64,000 nt of DNA from Winogradskyella sp. J14-2 (GCF_001971725.1 NZ_CP019388.1:1984001-2048000); one strand, 5' to 3'; shown: positions 24,624 to 33,569, numbered from the stretch's first letter. Numbers and translations: made by a program. Notes: generated from the sequence alone by a model not told the origin.

Positions 24624-27600
24624 ATGAGCAATTTCGAAACCATAAAAAACAAACTACAGCAATTCATTAAAAAATATTATACTAATGAACTGCTAAAAGG
24701 CGCCATTTTATTTTTCGCCATTGGCTTGTTATATCTCATTATAACGCTATTTGTGGAATATGTGTTTTGGCTCAACCCAATAGCAAGAACCATTTTATTT
24801 TGGGTGTTTGTAGCTGTGGAAGTGGCTTTGTTTGTTAAGTTTATTGCTATTCCGTTAGCACATTTATTCAATCTAAGGCAAGGTATAGATTACGAAACTG
24901 CTTCAAAATTAATAGGCAATCATTTTCCTGAAGTCAATGATAAATTGTTGAATGTACTTCAGCTGAACCAAAGTCCACAGCAATCCGATTTATTATTAGC
25001 AAGTATAGAGCAGAAGTCGCAAGAATTGCAACCCATTCCTTTCAAATCGGCAATTAATTTTAAGACCAATACTAAGTATTTAAAATATGCAGCTATTCCT
25101 GTGGTCATCATTTTGATGTCTTACATCACAGGAAAAATCGATTGGTTTAGTGATAGTTATGAGCGTGTAGTCAACTACAAAACAGCCTATGAGCCACCAG
25201 CACCTTTTCAATTTTTTGTTCTGAATGAAAACCTTCAAGCTATTGAAGGTAAGGACTTTAAGTTAAAGGTAAAAACCGCAGGAGATGTTATTCCAGAGAA
25301 TGCTCAGATTCAATTCAACGGTCAATCGTATTATTTACAACAGGTTGCACCAGGTGAATTTCAATACACGTTTAATCTACCAAAAAACAATATAGAATTC
25401 AGTTTATCAGCTAACGACGTTAATTCAAAACCGTATGAATTACAAGTGGTAAACACACCAAACTTGGTCAATTTTGAAATGCTGTTAGACTATCCATCGT
25501 ACACACAAAAGCAAGATGAGGTATTAAAAAGTACAGGTTCTGCGGTTGTTCCAGAAGGGACAAAAGTCACATGGAAAGCAATGACCAAAGCCACAAATGC
25601 GGTCCATATTTATGCCGAAGATACCTTAACGTTTTCAAAAAACGACAATAACAATTTTGAAGCGACCAAGCGATTATTCAGAAACTATAATTACAACATT
25701 TCAACCAGTAACGAAAATCTAAAGGATTACGAAAATCTGGCTTACAATATTTCGGTTGTCAAGGATTTACATCCAGAGCTCAACATTAAAATGCAAATCG
25801 ATTCCTTAGACCAGCAAAGTATGTATTTCTATGGTCAGGCGAGCGACGATTTTGGCTTGTCAAAATTGAATTTGGTGTACTATCCAACAGAAGATGAAAC
25901 TCAGAAAGTGGTCGAACCGATTAGCATTTCAAAATCTAATTTTAGTGAGTTTGTGAGTGCGTTTCCAAATCAATTCAATTTAGAAGAAGGCGTCAGCTAC
26001 CAATTGTATTTTGAGGTTTATGATAACGACGCTATTCACAATTATAAGCGAACAAAAAGTAGTGTGTTTAGTTACCGAAAATTAACTAAGGACGAAGAAG
26101 AGCAGAAGCAATTACAAGAGCAGAATGAAACGATAAAAGATATTGGCAAAACGTTTGAAAAATTAGAAGAGCAAGACAAAAAGCTTGAAGAATTTTCTAA
26201 AACCCAAAAGGAAAAGCAAGAACTTAATTTTAACGATAAAAAGAAGTTTGAAGACTTCTTAAAACGTCAAAAACAGCAAGAGCAGTTGATGAAAAATTTC
26301 AACAAAAAGCTGCAGGATAATTTAGAAGAATTTCAAGAAGAAAAGAAAGAAGACCAATTTAAAGAAGACTTAAAAGAGCGTCTTAAAGAGAACGAAGAAA
26401 AGCTAAAGCAAGATGAAAAATTGCTTGAAGAATTAGAAAAGCTGAAAGATAAAATCAACAAAGAAGAGTTTACCCAAAAACTTGAAGAATTAGCCAAACA
26501 AAACAAAAATAAAAAACGAAGTATGAAGCAACTCTTAGAGTTGACCAAGCGTTTTTATGTAATGAAAAAGGCTGAAAAAATTGCCAATCAGTTAGACGAT
26601 TTAGCGAAGAAGCAAGAAGAACTTTCTAATAAAGACAAAGAGAACACCAATGAAAAGCAAGACGAATTAAATAAAGAATTCGAAAAGCTTCAAAAAGATA
26701 TCGAAGATTTAAAACAAGAGGACAGACGTTTACAAAAACCGATGAATGTTCCTGTGGATGAGTTTTTAGAAGACGGTGTGAAGTTTGACCAAAAGGAAGC
26801 TAAAGAAGCACTTGAGAAGAAAGAAGAGAAAGAGAGTGAAGGTAAACCTAGTGAAGCACAAGAACAACAGCAAAACGCTCAGGAAAAGCAGAAAAAGGCT
26901 GCTAAAAAGATGAAGCAGATGAGTGAGCAGATGATGCAAATGTTATCTGGTGGTGGCGGTGGTGGAGGCGACCAAGCTTCTGAAGATGCCGATGCCTTAC
27001 GTCAAATTCTTGAGAATCTTTTATTGTTTTCTTTCGACCAGGAAGCGTTGATGAATACTTTTGAGAGTATTGATATTAATAATAACAAATACGGTAAATA
27101 CATCATTAACCAAAGTAATTTAAGAGAGCACTTTGAGCACATTGATGATAGTTTGTTTGCTTTGTCTTTGCGTCAACCAAAGATTTCTGAGAAGGTAAAT
27201 GAGCAAATCACAGAGGTGTATTTCAATATAGATAAAGCGCTTGGTCAATTGACTGAAAACCGCATATATCAAGGTGTGTCTTCTCAGCAATATGTTATCA
27301 CAGCAAGTAATGAATTGGCGAGCTTTTTGAGTGATGTTTTAGATAATATGGAGATGCAGATGAATTCTGCTATGGGCTCTGGCGGAGGAGGAGGGCAACA
27401 ACTTCCAGACATTATTTTGAGTCAAGAAGAGCTTAATAAGCAAATGGAAGAGGGTGTAAAAAAGAACGAGCAAGGAAAACAAGGTGAAGAGGGCAAGCAA
27501 GGTGAGGGTGAAAAGCCAGGACAAGAAGGTAACGAAGGCAAAGAAGGCGAGGGAAAACAGCCAGGAGAACAAGGACAAGAAGGTCAGCAAGGACAGAGTG

Positions 27601-28241
27601 GACAAAGTGGCGAGAATGGACAGTCTGGAGAACAGCAAGGCAAAGGTGGGAAGAACGGAAAAAATGGCCAACAGGATGGAGACGGTAATCAAGAAGGTAG
27701 TGAAGGTAAAAACGGAAATGACGGCAAAGGAAAAGACGGCAAAGGAAAAAATGGTAAAAACGGAAATGGTTCTAATGGAGATGGTAATGGGGAAGAACAA
27801 AATGATGGTTATGGTGAAGGTGGAAGAGAAGAACAAAATGAAGAATTATTCAAAATTTATCAGCAACAACAACAATTACGTCAGGCACTAGAAGACCGTT
27901 TATCTAAGGAAGGTAAGATTGAATCTGCTGGCGAATTGATAAAGCAAATGGAAGATATAGAGTTGGATTTATTGAACTACGGTTTCACAAATCAAACGCT
28001 TCAAAAGATGATGGATGTACAACATCAATTATTAAAATTGGAAAATGCCACCTTTATGCAAGGTCAGGATACGAAGCGTGAATCTGAAACAAATAAGAAG
28101 GATTTCGACACCAACAATCCAAGTCAAATTCCAACAGCAAAACAATACTTTAACACTACAGAAATATTAAACAGACAAGCACTACCTTTGCAGAATCATT
28201 TCAGGAAAAAGATTCAAGAATATTTCAAAAGCAATGATTAG
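24624..28241 (+). CDS. DUF4175 family protein, large membrane-anchored coiled-coil
   Basis: A 1205-residue protein. Two TM helices are near the N-terminus (about 24-47 and 52-75) and a third near 150-165, then a beta-rich domain (about 190-480) and a very long charged coiled-coil (about 485-760, Glu/Lys/Gln-rich). A heptaglycine stretch lies near 774 and a second Gly run near 915. Residues of about 940-1070 are a low-complexity Gly-Gln-Glu-Lys-Asn tract that looks collagen-like (GKQGEGEKPGQEG type). A final helical part ends in RKKIQEYF. Matches DUF4175, a Bacteroidota family of unknown role, perhaps periplasmic scaffolding. Overlaps ybeY by 8 bases. Confidence 0.85.
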   Translation: MSNFETIKNKLQQFIKKYYTNELLKGAILFFAIGLLYLIITLFVEYVFWLNPIARTILFWVFVAVEVALFVKFIAIPLAHLFNLRQGIDYETASKLIGNHFPEVNDKLLNVLQLNQSPQQSDLLLASIEQKSQELQPIPFKSAINFKTNTKYLKYAAIPVVIILMSYITGKIDWFSDSYERVVNYKTAYEPPAPFQFFVLNENLQAIEGKDFKLKVKTAGDVIPENAQIQFNGQSYYLQQVAPGEFQYTFNLPKNNIEFSLSANDVNSKPYELQVVNTPNLVNFEMLLDYPSYTQKQDEVLKSTGSAVVPEGTKVTWKAMTKATNAVHIYAEDTLTFSKNDNNNFEATKRLFRNYNYNISTSNENLKDYENLAYNISVVKDLHPELNIKMQIDSLDQQSMYFYGQASDDFGLSKLNLVYYPTEDETQKVVEPISISKSNFSEFVSAFPNQFNLEEGVSYQLYFEVYDNDAIHNYKRTKSSVFSYRKLTKDEEEQKQLQEQNETIKDIGKTFEKLEEQDKKLEEFSKTQKEKQELNFNDKKKFEDFLKRQKQQEQLMKNFNKKLQDNLEEFQEEKKEDQFKEDLKERLKENEEKLKQDEKLLEELEKLKDKINKEEFTQKLEELAKQNKNKKRSMKQLLELTKRFYVMKKAEKIANQLDDLAKKQEELSNKDKENTNEKQDELNKEFEKLQKDIEDLKQEDRRLQKPMNVPVDEFLEDGVKFDQKEAKEALEKKEEKESEGKPSEAQEQQQNAQEKQKKAAKKMKQMSEQMMQMLSGGGGGGGDQASEDADALRQILENLLLFSFDQEALMNTFESIDINNNKYGKYIINQSNLREHFEHIDDSLFALSLRQPKISEKVNEQITEVYFNIDKALGQLTENRIYQGVSSQQYVITASNELASFLSDVLDNMEMQMNSAMGSGGGGGQQLPDIILSQEELNKQMEEGVKKNEQGKQGEEGKQGEGEKPGQEGNEGKEGEGKQPGEQGQEGQQGQSGQSGENGQSGEQQGKGGKNGKNGQQDGDGNQEGSEGKNGNDGKGKDGKGKNGKNGNGSNGDGNGEEQNDGYGEGGREEQNEELFKIYQQQQQLRQALEDRLSKEGKIESAGELIKQMEDIELDLLNYGFTNQTLQKMMDVQHQLLKLENATFMQGQDTKRESETNKKDFDTNNPSQIPTAKQYFNTTEILNRQALPLQNHFRKKIQEYFKSND

Positions 28242-28644
28242 TTTTAATTACGAAACCGATTTTAAATTAGAGAAGGAAACACAGATGTCCGAGTGGATTT
28301 CTAAAAGCATTAATTCAGAAAATTGTAAAGAAGGAGAGTTGAATTACATCTTCTGTTCCGATGATTATCTGCATAAAATTAATGTTGATTTTTTAAATCA
28401 CGACACGTTAACAGACATCATCAGTTTTGATTATTCGGTAGGAAAAGAACTACACGGAGACATCTACATTTCAGTAGAACGTGTAGAAGATAATGCTATA
28501 GATTTTGATGTGTCTTTTGAGGATGAATTGGCACGTGTAATGATTCACGGTATTCTGCATTACTGTGGATATAAAGACAAGACTGAGGAAGATGCTAAGT
28601 TGATGCGCTCTAAGGAAGAGTACTATTTGAGTACGCGTTCTTAG
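28234..28644 (+). CDS. ybeY: Endoribonuclease YbeY (rRNA maturation)
   Basis: A 136-residue metalloprotein involved in 16S rRNA 3' maturation and ribosome quality control. SFDYSVGKELHGDIYISVERV matches the conserved middle. The zinc motif reads HGILHYCGYKD: the two first histidines of HGxLHxxGYxH are present, but an Asp replaces the third. I believe this GYKDK form is usual in Bacteroidota; Asp can bind zinc. It overlaps the DUF4175 stop by 8 bases, and mnmG follows after a repeat-rich gap. Confidence 0.9.
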   Translation: MISFNYETDFKLEKETQMSEWISKSINSENCKEGELNYIFCSDDYLHKINVDFLNHDTLTDIISFDYSVGKELHGDIYISVERVEDNAIDFDVSFEDELARVMIHGILHYCGYKDKTEEDAKLMRSKEEYYLSTRS

Positions 28645-28660
28645 TCTTGTGTTTTCGATG

Positions 28661-28668
28661 TATCTTTG
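28661..28668 (+). promoter_or_regulatory. Putative -7 element of mnmG
   Basis: TATCTTTG matches TAnnTTTG and lies 124 bases before the mnmG ATG. If used, the parS palindrome and repeat element below would lie in the mnmG 5' leader. No -33 at ideal spacing. Confidence 0.4.
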
Positions 28669-28694
28669 CACGTTTATTTTTAATGAAATTCTAG

Positions 28695-28776
28695 TTGTTC
28701 CACGTGGAACAATTGCTTGGTGGCTTCGAGGGCCTCTGCCACCAAACTGAAATGGTCACTGAGGCTCTCGAAGTGA
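28695..28776. repeat. parS plus double-hairpin repeat, upstream copy
   Basis: Directly after parS come two inverted hairpin units: TTGGTGGC / GCCACCAA (28717-28724, 28738-28745) around the loop TCGAGGGCCTC, and TCACT / AGTGA (28756-28760, 28772-28776) around GAGGCTCTCGA. A homologous block follows mnmG. Confidence 0.8.
28696..28711. promoter_or_regulatory. parS: parS-type centromere site, upstream of mnmG
   Basis: Perfect 16-base palindrome TGTTCCACGTGGAACA, one base per half-site away from the general chromosomal parS consensus (TGTTTCACGTGAAACA). ParB binds such sites near the origin to drive chromosome segregation. A second identical site lies at 30706. parA and parB are not in the window. 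Confidence 0.8.
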
Positions 28777-28791
28777 TAAAAGCAGAACAGA

Positions 28792-30663
28792 ATGTTTAAT
28801 GAAGTTTACGATGTAATAGTAGTTGGTGCAGGTCACGCAGGAAGTGAAGCTGCTGCTGCTGCTGCCAATATGGGAAGTAAGACGTTGTTAATTACAATGA
28901 ATCTCCAAAATATTGCACAGATGTCTTGTAATCCTGCTATGGGTGGAATTGCAAAAGGACAAATTGTGCGTGAAATTGATGCGCTTGGTGGTTATAGCGG
29001 AATTGTGTCTGACACATCTGCTATTCAATTCAAGATGCTTAACAAATCTAAAGGACCTGCAATGTGGAGTCCTAGAGTGCAGTCCGACAGAATGCGTTTT
29101 GCTGAAGACTGGAGATTGCTGTTAGAGCAAACACCTAATCTCGATTTTTATCAAGAAATGGTGTCTGGGTTAATCATAGAAAACAATAAAATAGTTGGCG
29201 TAAAGACCTCTCTTGGTATTGAAGTAAAAGCCAAAACCGTTGTGCTTACAAATGGTACTTTTTTAAATGGTTTAATACATATCGGAGACAAAAACTTTGG
29301 TGGAGGTAGAGCAGGAGAAAGAGCTGCTACAGGAATTACAGAAGACCTTATTAAACTTGGTTTCGATTCTGGTAGAATGAAAACAGGAACACCACCAAGA
29401 GTCGATGGAAGATCTTTGGATTATTCAAAAATGATTGAACAACCAGGAGATGAAAATCCAGAGAAGTTTTCATATTTAGATGTTACAAAACCTTTGACTG
29501 AACAACGTTCTTGTCATATGACTTACACCAGTCCAGAAGTGCACGATTTACTTCGTGAAGGTTTTGATAGATCGCCAATGTTTAATGGTAGAATTAAAAG
29601 TGTTGGACCTCGTTATTGTCCATCGATAGAAGATAAGATTAATCGATTTGCAGACAAGGATCGACATCAACTATTTGTAGAGCCAGAAGGATGGAACACG
29701 GTTGAAGTTTATGTGAATGGCTTCTCAACATCCTTACCAGAAGATGTTCAGTTTAAGGCGCTACGTTCTGTAGCTGGTTTTGAAAATGTGAAGTTTTTTA
29801 GACCTGGTTATGCTATAGAATACGACTATTTTCCTCCGACACAATTAAAGCACACTTTAGAAACAAAGTTGGTTGAGGGTTTATATTTTGCTGGTCAGAT
29901 TAACGGAACAACAGGTTATGAAGAAGCAGCATCTCAAGGATTAATGGCAGGTATAAATGCGAGCTTAAAAGTACAAGAACGCGATCCTTTTACTTTAAAA
30001 AGAGATGAAGCTTATATCGGTGTCTTAATAGATGATTTAATTACAAAAGGTACAGAAGAGCCTTATCGCATGTTTACATCCCGTGCAGAATATAGAACGC
30101 TTTTAAGGCAAGATAATGCAGATTTTAGATTAACACCCAAAGGATATGAACTTGGTTTAGCTTCTGAAAAGCGATTAAAACGAATGGAAGAAAAGCAATC
30201 AAAAGCTTCAAATTTTGTTCAGTTTTTTAAAGACACAAGTGTAACGCCAGAAGAAATAAATCCGATTTTAGAATCAAAACATTCTGCAAAAGTGAAGCAA
30301 CAAGATAAGATGTTTAAGTTGTATGCTCGACCAAATATCACGATTGAAGATATGCAAAAAGTGGCTTCTGTAGATGCTTATATTTCTGAAAACAGTTTAG
30401 ATGCCGAGGTTATAGAGCAAACTGAAATTCAGGTTAAATATGCTGGTTATATTGAAAAGGAAAAGAACAATGCAGATAAGTTAAATCGCCTTGAAAATGT
30501 AAAAATCCCATTAAACTTTGATTATTCAAAACTGAAATCTATGAGTATGGAAGCAAGGCAAAAGTTAACCGAAATTCAGCCAGTAACCATTTCACAAGCA
30601 TCAAGGATTAGCGGAGTATCGCCTAATGACATTTCTGTTTTATTGGTGTATTTAGGCAGGTAA
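28792..30663 (+). CDS. mnmG: tRNA uridine-5-carboxymethylaminomethyl modification enzyme MnmG
   Basis: FAD-dependent enzyme that, with MnmE, modifies the wobble uridine of several tRNAs. 623 residues, the usual length. GAGHAGSEAAAAAANMG (residues 12-28) is the Rossmann FAD site; NPAMGGIAKGQ, FLNGLIHIGDKNFGGGRAGE and GTPPRVDGRSLDY are the family signatures, and TSRAEYRTLLRQDNAD plus a helical C-terminal region complete it. Historically called gidA and often close to the origin; here it lies between two parS sites. Confidence 0.97.
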   Translation: MFNEVYDVIVVGAGHAGSEAAAAAANMGSKTLLITMNLQNIAQMSCNPAMGGIAKGQIVREIDALGGYSGIVSDTSAIQFKMLNKSKGPAMWSPRVQSDRMRFAEDWRLLLEQTPNLDFYQEMVSGLIIENNKIVGVKTSLGIEVKAKTVVLTNGTFLNGLIHIGDKNFGGGRAGERAATGITEDLIKLGFDSGRMKTGTPPRVDGRSLDYSKMIEQPGDENPEKFSYLDVTKPLTEQRSCHMTYTSPEVHDLLREGFDRSPMFNGRIKSVGPRYCPSIEDKINRFADKDRHQLFVEPEGWNTVEVYVNGFSTSLPEDVQFKALRSVAGFENVKFFRPGYAIEYDYFPPTQLKHTLETKLVEGLYFAGQINGTTGYEEAASQGLMAGINASLKVQERDPFTLKRDEAYIGVLIDDLITKGTEEPYRMFTSRAEYRTLLRQDNADFRLTPKGYELGLASEKRLKRMEEKQSKASNFVQFFKDTSVTPEEINPILESKHSAKVKQQDKMFKLYARPNITIEDMQKVASVDAYISENSLDAEVIEQTEIQVKYAGYIEKEKNNADKLNRLENVKIPLNFDYSKLKSMSMEARQKLTEIQPVTISQASRISGVSPNDISVLLVYLGR

Positions 30664-30686
30664 AATTCCTGCGAAAGCAGGAATTT
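30663..30686. repeat. Hairpin with GAAA loop after mnmG
   Basis: Perfect 10-base stem AAATTCCTGC / GCAGGAATTT around GAAA, overlapping the last base of the mnmG stop codon. There is no T run after it, so it looks more like a dispersed repeat or 3' RNA-stabilising hairpin than a terminator. Confidence 0.65.
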
Positions 30687-30705
30687 CAAGAATTAAAGAC
30701 ATATA

Positions 30706-30721
30706 TGTTCCACGTGGAACA
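30706..30721. promoter_or_regulatory. parS: parS-type centromere site, downstream of mnmG
   Basis: Second perfect copy of TGTTCCACGTGGAACA, 2,010 bases from the first, in the gap between mnmG and the methyltransferase gene. Confidence 0.8.
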
Positions 30722-30782
30722 ACGATGGTGGCTTCGAGAGCCTCAGCCACCGATTTTGGTCATTGAGGCTCTCGAAATGACC
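30706..30782. repeat. parS plus double-hairpin repeat, downstream copy
   Basis: After parS: GGTGGCT / AGCCACC (30727-30733, 30745-30751) around TCGAGAGCCTC, and GGTCATT / AATGACC (30758-30764, 30776-30782) around GAGGCTCTCGA. All four arms pair perfectly. Same layout as the block before mnmG. Confidence 0.85.
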
Positions 30783-30787
30783 AACTA

Positions 30788-31648
30788 ATGATAAACGACA
30801 AACCAACATATCTCACCGTAAAAGATCATTCCGTTTCTGGAGAAGAATTTCAATTATTGCACAATGAGGCATTGGATATGTTGGAAACATTTCCACAACC
30901 TCAGAGCGAAAAACTCTCAGAATATTACAAAAGTGAAGACTACATTTCGCACACAGATGCCAAGCGAAATCTGTTTGAAAAAGTGTATCATTTAGTCAGA
31001 ATGATTTCTTTAAAACGAAAACTGAAACTGATTAATTCATTTCAGTCCGAAGAAAAAACACTTTTAGATATTGGATGTGGAACAGGCGATTTTTTAGAAA
31101 CCGCAAAAAACAATAATTGGAATGTTGTTGGAGTAGAGCCAAACGAACAAGCAAGAACAATTGCTAATTCTAAATCCAACAATTCGGTTTTTGATATTCA
31201 ACATTTAGAAACTTTAAAAGAAAACAGTTTTGATGTGATTACTCTTTGGCACGTTTTAGAACATTTGCCAAATTTAGATATGCAAGTAAAACTTTTAAAG
31301 CGCTTACTTAAACCAAACGGAACTTTGGTAATTGCTGTGCCAAACTTTAAGAGTTACGATGCGCAACATTATAAAAACTTTTGGGCTGCTTATGATGTGC
31401 CGAGACACCTTTGGCATTTTTCAAAAACGTCAATTGAAAAACTGTTTCACGACGAACAATTAAAATTAGTAAAAACACTACCAATGAAATTCGACGCTTA
31501 TTATGTGAGTCTACTTTCAGAAAAATATAAATCAGACTTTATGAATCCCATCAAAGCATTTTGGATTGGATGGCGCTCAAATCTAAAAGGAAATCGTTCT
31601 AAGGAGTATTCTTCTCATATTTATGTCTTAAAATTTAAAGATAATTAG
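30788..31648 (+). CDS. Class I SAM-dependent methyltransferase
   Basis: A 286-residue protein with a Rossmann SAM site: LLDIGCGTGDFLETA (motif I, about 93-107), NVVGVEPNEQA, FDVITLWHVLEHLPN (motif II/III) and LKPNGTLVIAVPNFKSYDA. About 90 residues precede the fold (SEYYKSEDYISHTDAK). This layout is common among methyltransferases acting on quinones, lipids or sugars; the target is not readable here. Its start lies 5 bases after the repeat block that follows mnmG. Confidence 0.85.
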   Translation: MINDKPTYLTVKDHSVSGEEFQLLHNEALDMLETFPQPQSEKLSEYYKSEDYISHTDAKRNLFEKVYHLVRMISLKRKLKLINSFQSEEKTLLDIGCGTGDFLETAKNNNWNVVGVEPNEQARTIANSKSNNSVFDIQHLETLKENSFDVITLWHVLEHLPNLDMQVKLLKRLLKPNGTLVIAVPNFKSYDAQHYKNFWAAYDVPRHLWHFSKTSIEKLFHDEQLKLVKTLPMKFDAYYVSLLSEKYKSDFMNPIKAFWIGWRSNLKGNRSKEYSSHIYVLKFKDN

Positions 31649-31860
31649 AATTAACCCTCCTATGCGCCTTATCTCTTGTTAAATAATAAGTTGGGTTAGA
31701 GAAATTATAAAAGCGCTTAAAAGGCTTCATTTAAGCTTAAAATTAATAGGTATTAGTTATTTATTGTTCCATTTGTAATTGATTTTCTTTATACCATAAA
31801 AAAATACTCAAACACAGTTCAACTTTTATACATTTGCAAAAATTTAATTTAAATCATAAC

Positions 31861-32376
31861 ATGAAAAGAGCAATTGCCCTATTAATTATTTTAATTTCAT
31901 TTTCGTCTTGCCAGGAGCAACAAAAAATTGGATTTATAGACAGAACAAAAGCGATCAACGAATATCAAGCTAAAAAAGATATTGAAGATAAGTACAAACC
32001 CAAAAACGATGCTTATATAAAAAGACGCGACAGTTTGGTAAAGCAATTTGAATTTGATTATCAAAATGCTGCAGTAAGAGCGCAAAGCATGAGTCCTAAA
32101 AAACAACAAGAGCTAGCTCAAGAGTTTCAGCAGCGAGATGCGTTATTAAGACAGCAAATACAGTTTGAAAAAGAAGCATTAGAAAAAGAGTTTACTACCG
32201 AAATTGACTCAGCGATGTCTAAGTTTAAGACGTTTGTAAAAAATTACGGAAAATCTAATGGGTATACCTTTATTTTGGGTACGAGTGACATATCAAATTC
32301 AGTAATGTACGGAGCAGAAACTACCGATATTACAGACACCGTAATTAAGGCCTTAAATGAAGACTATAAAAAGTAA
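31861..32376 (+). CDS. OmpH/Skp family lipoprotein
   Basis: About 171 residues. The ATG at 31861 gives a lipoprotein signal with lipobox FSSC (MKRAIALLIILISFSSC). The longer reading from 31834 would start at a TTG lying inside the -7 element TACATTTG (31829-31836), so it cannot be right if that promoter is used. IGFIDRTKAINEYQAKKDIEDKY and the following charged helices are typical of the Skp/OmpH periplasmic chaperone fold, with the final GYTFILGTSDISNSVMYG strand. Membrane anchoring distinguishes it from classical soluble Skp. The 212-base gap before it holds a weak inverted repeat TAACCC / GGGTTA (31652, 31693) and otherwise nothing clear. Confidence 0.85.
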   Translation: MKRAIALLIILISFSSCQEQQKIGFIDRTKAINEYQAKKDIEDKYKPKNDAYIKRRDSLVKQFEFDYQNAAVRAQSMSPKKQQELAQEFQQRDALLRQQIQFEKEALEKEFTTEIDSAMSKFKTFVKNYGKSNGYTFILGTSDISNSVMYGAETTDITDTVIKALNEDYKK

Positions 32377-32403
32377 TTAATACTTATTAAATAAAGCAAA
32401 ATT

Positions 32404-32430
32404 AGCCGAGCTTATACTTGGCTTTTTTTA
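32404..32430. terminator. Terminator between OmpH-like gene and holB
   Basis: Stem AGCCGAG / CTTGGCT (32404-32410, 32417-32423, one G-T pair), followed by a T run. It overlaps the end of convergent holB. Confidence 0.65.
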
Positions 32431-33569
32431 TGTAAAAACCTTGTTAACTTAATTGATAGATCTGTAAGAATTATCTTAGAGCTACCATTGCGCTCAATAT
32501 GATACATAGCATCTTGTAATTCATTAGAAATGTCTAAAATATTACCATCATGCACGAATGGTGCAAATTTTTCTAACTGAAAATTCTCTGCGCGTGGCTC
32601 TAAATATACAAGAGAACTTGCGTTGTAATTAAGAAGCAAGGCTTGTCTAAAATAGTTGAGGCAAAACGCTAAAAATTTTTTCTGTGTTTCTCTTCCGGTT
32701 TTTGCAATTTCTTCAGACCACGAAATTAAGTCATGTATGGCTTTTTTATTGCCTTTAGCTTTAAAGGCAGAGCGTACCCAAAAGACAAACCATTTTTCAA
32801 ATAGAATGTCTTCGCTATCTTGATAAACAAGATCGCAAGCCTTGTTGTAATTGCCGTTTGCCTGGTGTGCAATCCTGCTAGCAACCGACTTTTCTATATG
32901 GTAATTGTCTACTAAAGCATTAGAAATAATAGCCTCTGTTAATGGCGGAAAATGTAGAATTTGACAACGGGACCTAATCGTATTTATAATCTGTTCTTCA
33001 TCTTCAGCAATGAGAATAAAAATGGTTTTCTCAGGTGGTTCTTCGATTAATTTTAGCAACTTATTAGCGGCAGCAGTATTAATTTTTTCTGCCATCCAGA
33101 TAATCATTATCTTATAACCACCTTCGTAAGACTTTAAGGTTAATGATTTTACGATTTCAGAAGCTTCATCTACACCTATTTGGCCTTGTTTATTGTCTAC
33201 ACCTAATAATTTATACCAATCAAAAAGATTTCCATAAGGTTGTTCTTCAAGGAGTTGCCTCCATTCTTCTAGATAAAATTTAGAAACAGGTTTGCTTTTT
33301 ACTTTGTCACTTGTTGTTACTGGAAAAGCAAAGTGTAGGTCTGGATGAGAGAAATTTTCAAATTTAAGATTACAAGATTCGTTGCCTCCCAAATTTTCGC
33401 CATTGGTATTATTACACAAGATATATTGTGCATATGCTATGGCCATTGGTAAAGTTCCGGAGCCTTCAGGACCAACAAATAACTGGGCATGTGCAATTCT
33501 GCCGTCATCTACACTTTTTGTGAGATGATTTTTAATATGTGTTTGTCCTAAAATCTTTGAAAACTGCAT
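32412..33569 (-). CDS. holB: DNA polymerase III delta' subunit
   Basis: Clamp-loader AAA+ protein, 385 residues. ILGQTHIKNHLTKSVDDGRIAHAQLF is the standard opening; the P-loop position reads GPEGSGT, lacking the Lys-Thr pair of active ATPases, as expected for delta'. The sensor-like region NAANKLLKLIEEPPEKTIFILI matches and SRCQ follows. The zinc cysteines of the E. coli protein are not seen. A minus-strand TAGTTTTG (33581-33574) is so near the start that a leaderless mRNA is likely. Confidence 0.9.
   Translation of the reverse strand: MQFSKILGQTHIKNHLTKSVDDGRIAHAQLFVGPEGSGTLPMAIAYAQYILCNNTNGENLGGNESCNLKFENFSHPDLHFAFPVTTSDKVKSKPVSKFYLEEWRQLLEEQPYGNLFDWYKLLGVDNKQGQIGVDEASEIVKSLTLKSYEGGYKIMIIWMAEKINTAAANKLLKLIEEPPEKTIFILIAEDEEQIINTIRSRCQILHFPPLTEAIISNALVDNYHIEKSVASRIAHQANGNYNKACDLVYQDSEDILFEKWFVFWVRSAFKAKGNKKAIHDLISWSEEIAKTGRETQKKFLAFCLNYFRQALLLNYNASSLVYLEPRAENFQLEKFAPFVHDGNILDISNELQDAMYHIERNGSSKIILTDLSIKLTRFLHKKSQV

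Noticed and set aside
27339..27836. 165-residue minus-strand open frame under the DUF4175 tail
   Set aside because: It is the antisense of a Gly/Gln/Lys-rich repeat tract and reads as Phe/Ser/Leu low complexity; no own promoter or family.
28696..28711. Palindrome as a transcription-factor operator of mnmG
   Set aside because: An identical site follows mnmG and the sequence matches the wide parS consensus, which explains both copies better.
30663..30686. Rho-independent terminator after mnmG
   Set aside because: The stem is strong but no T run follows; recorded as a repeat hairpin.
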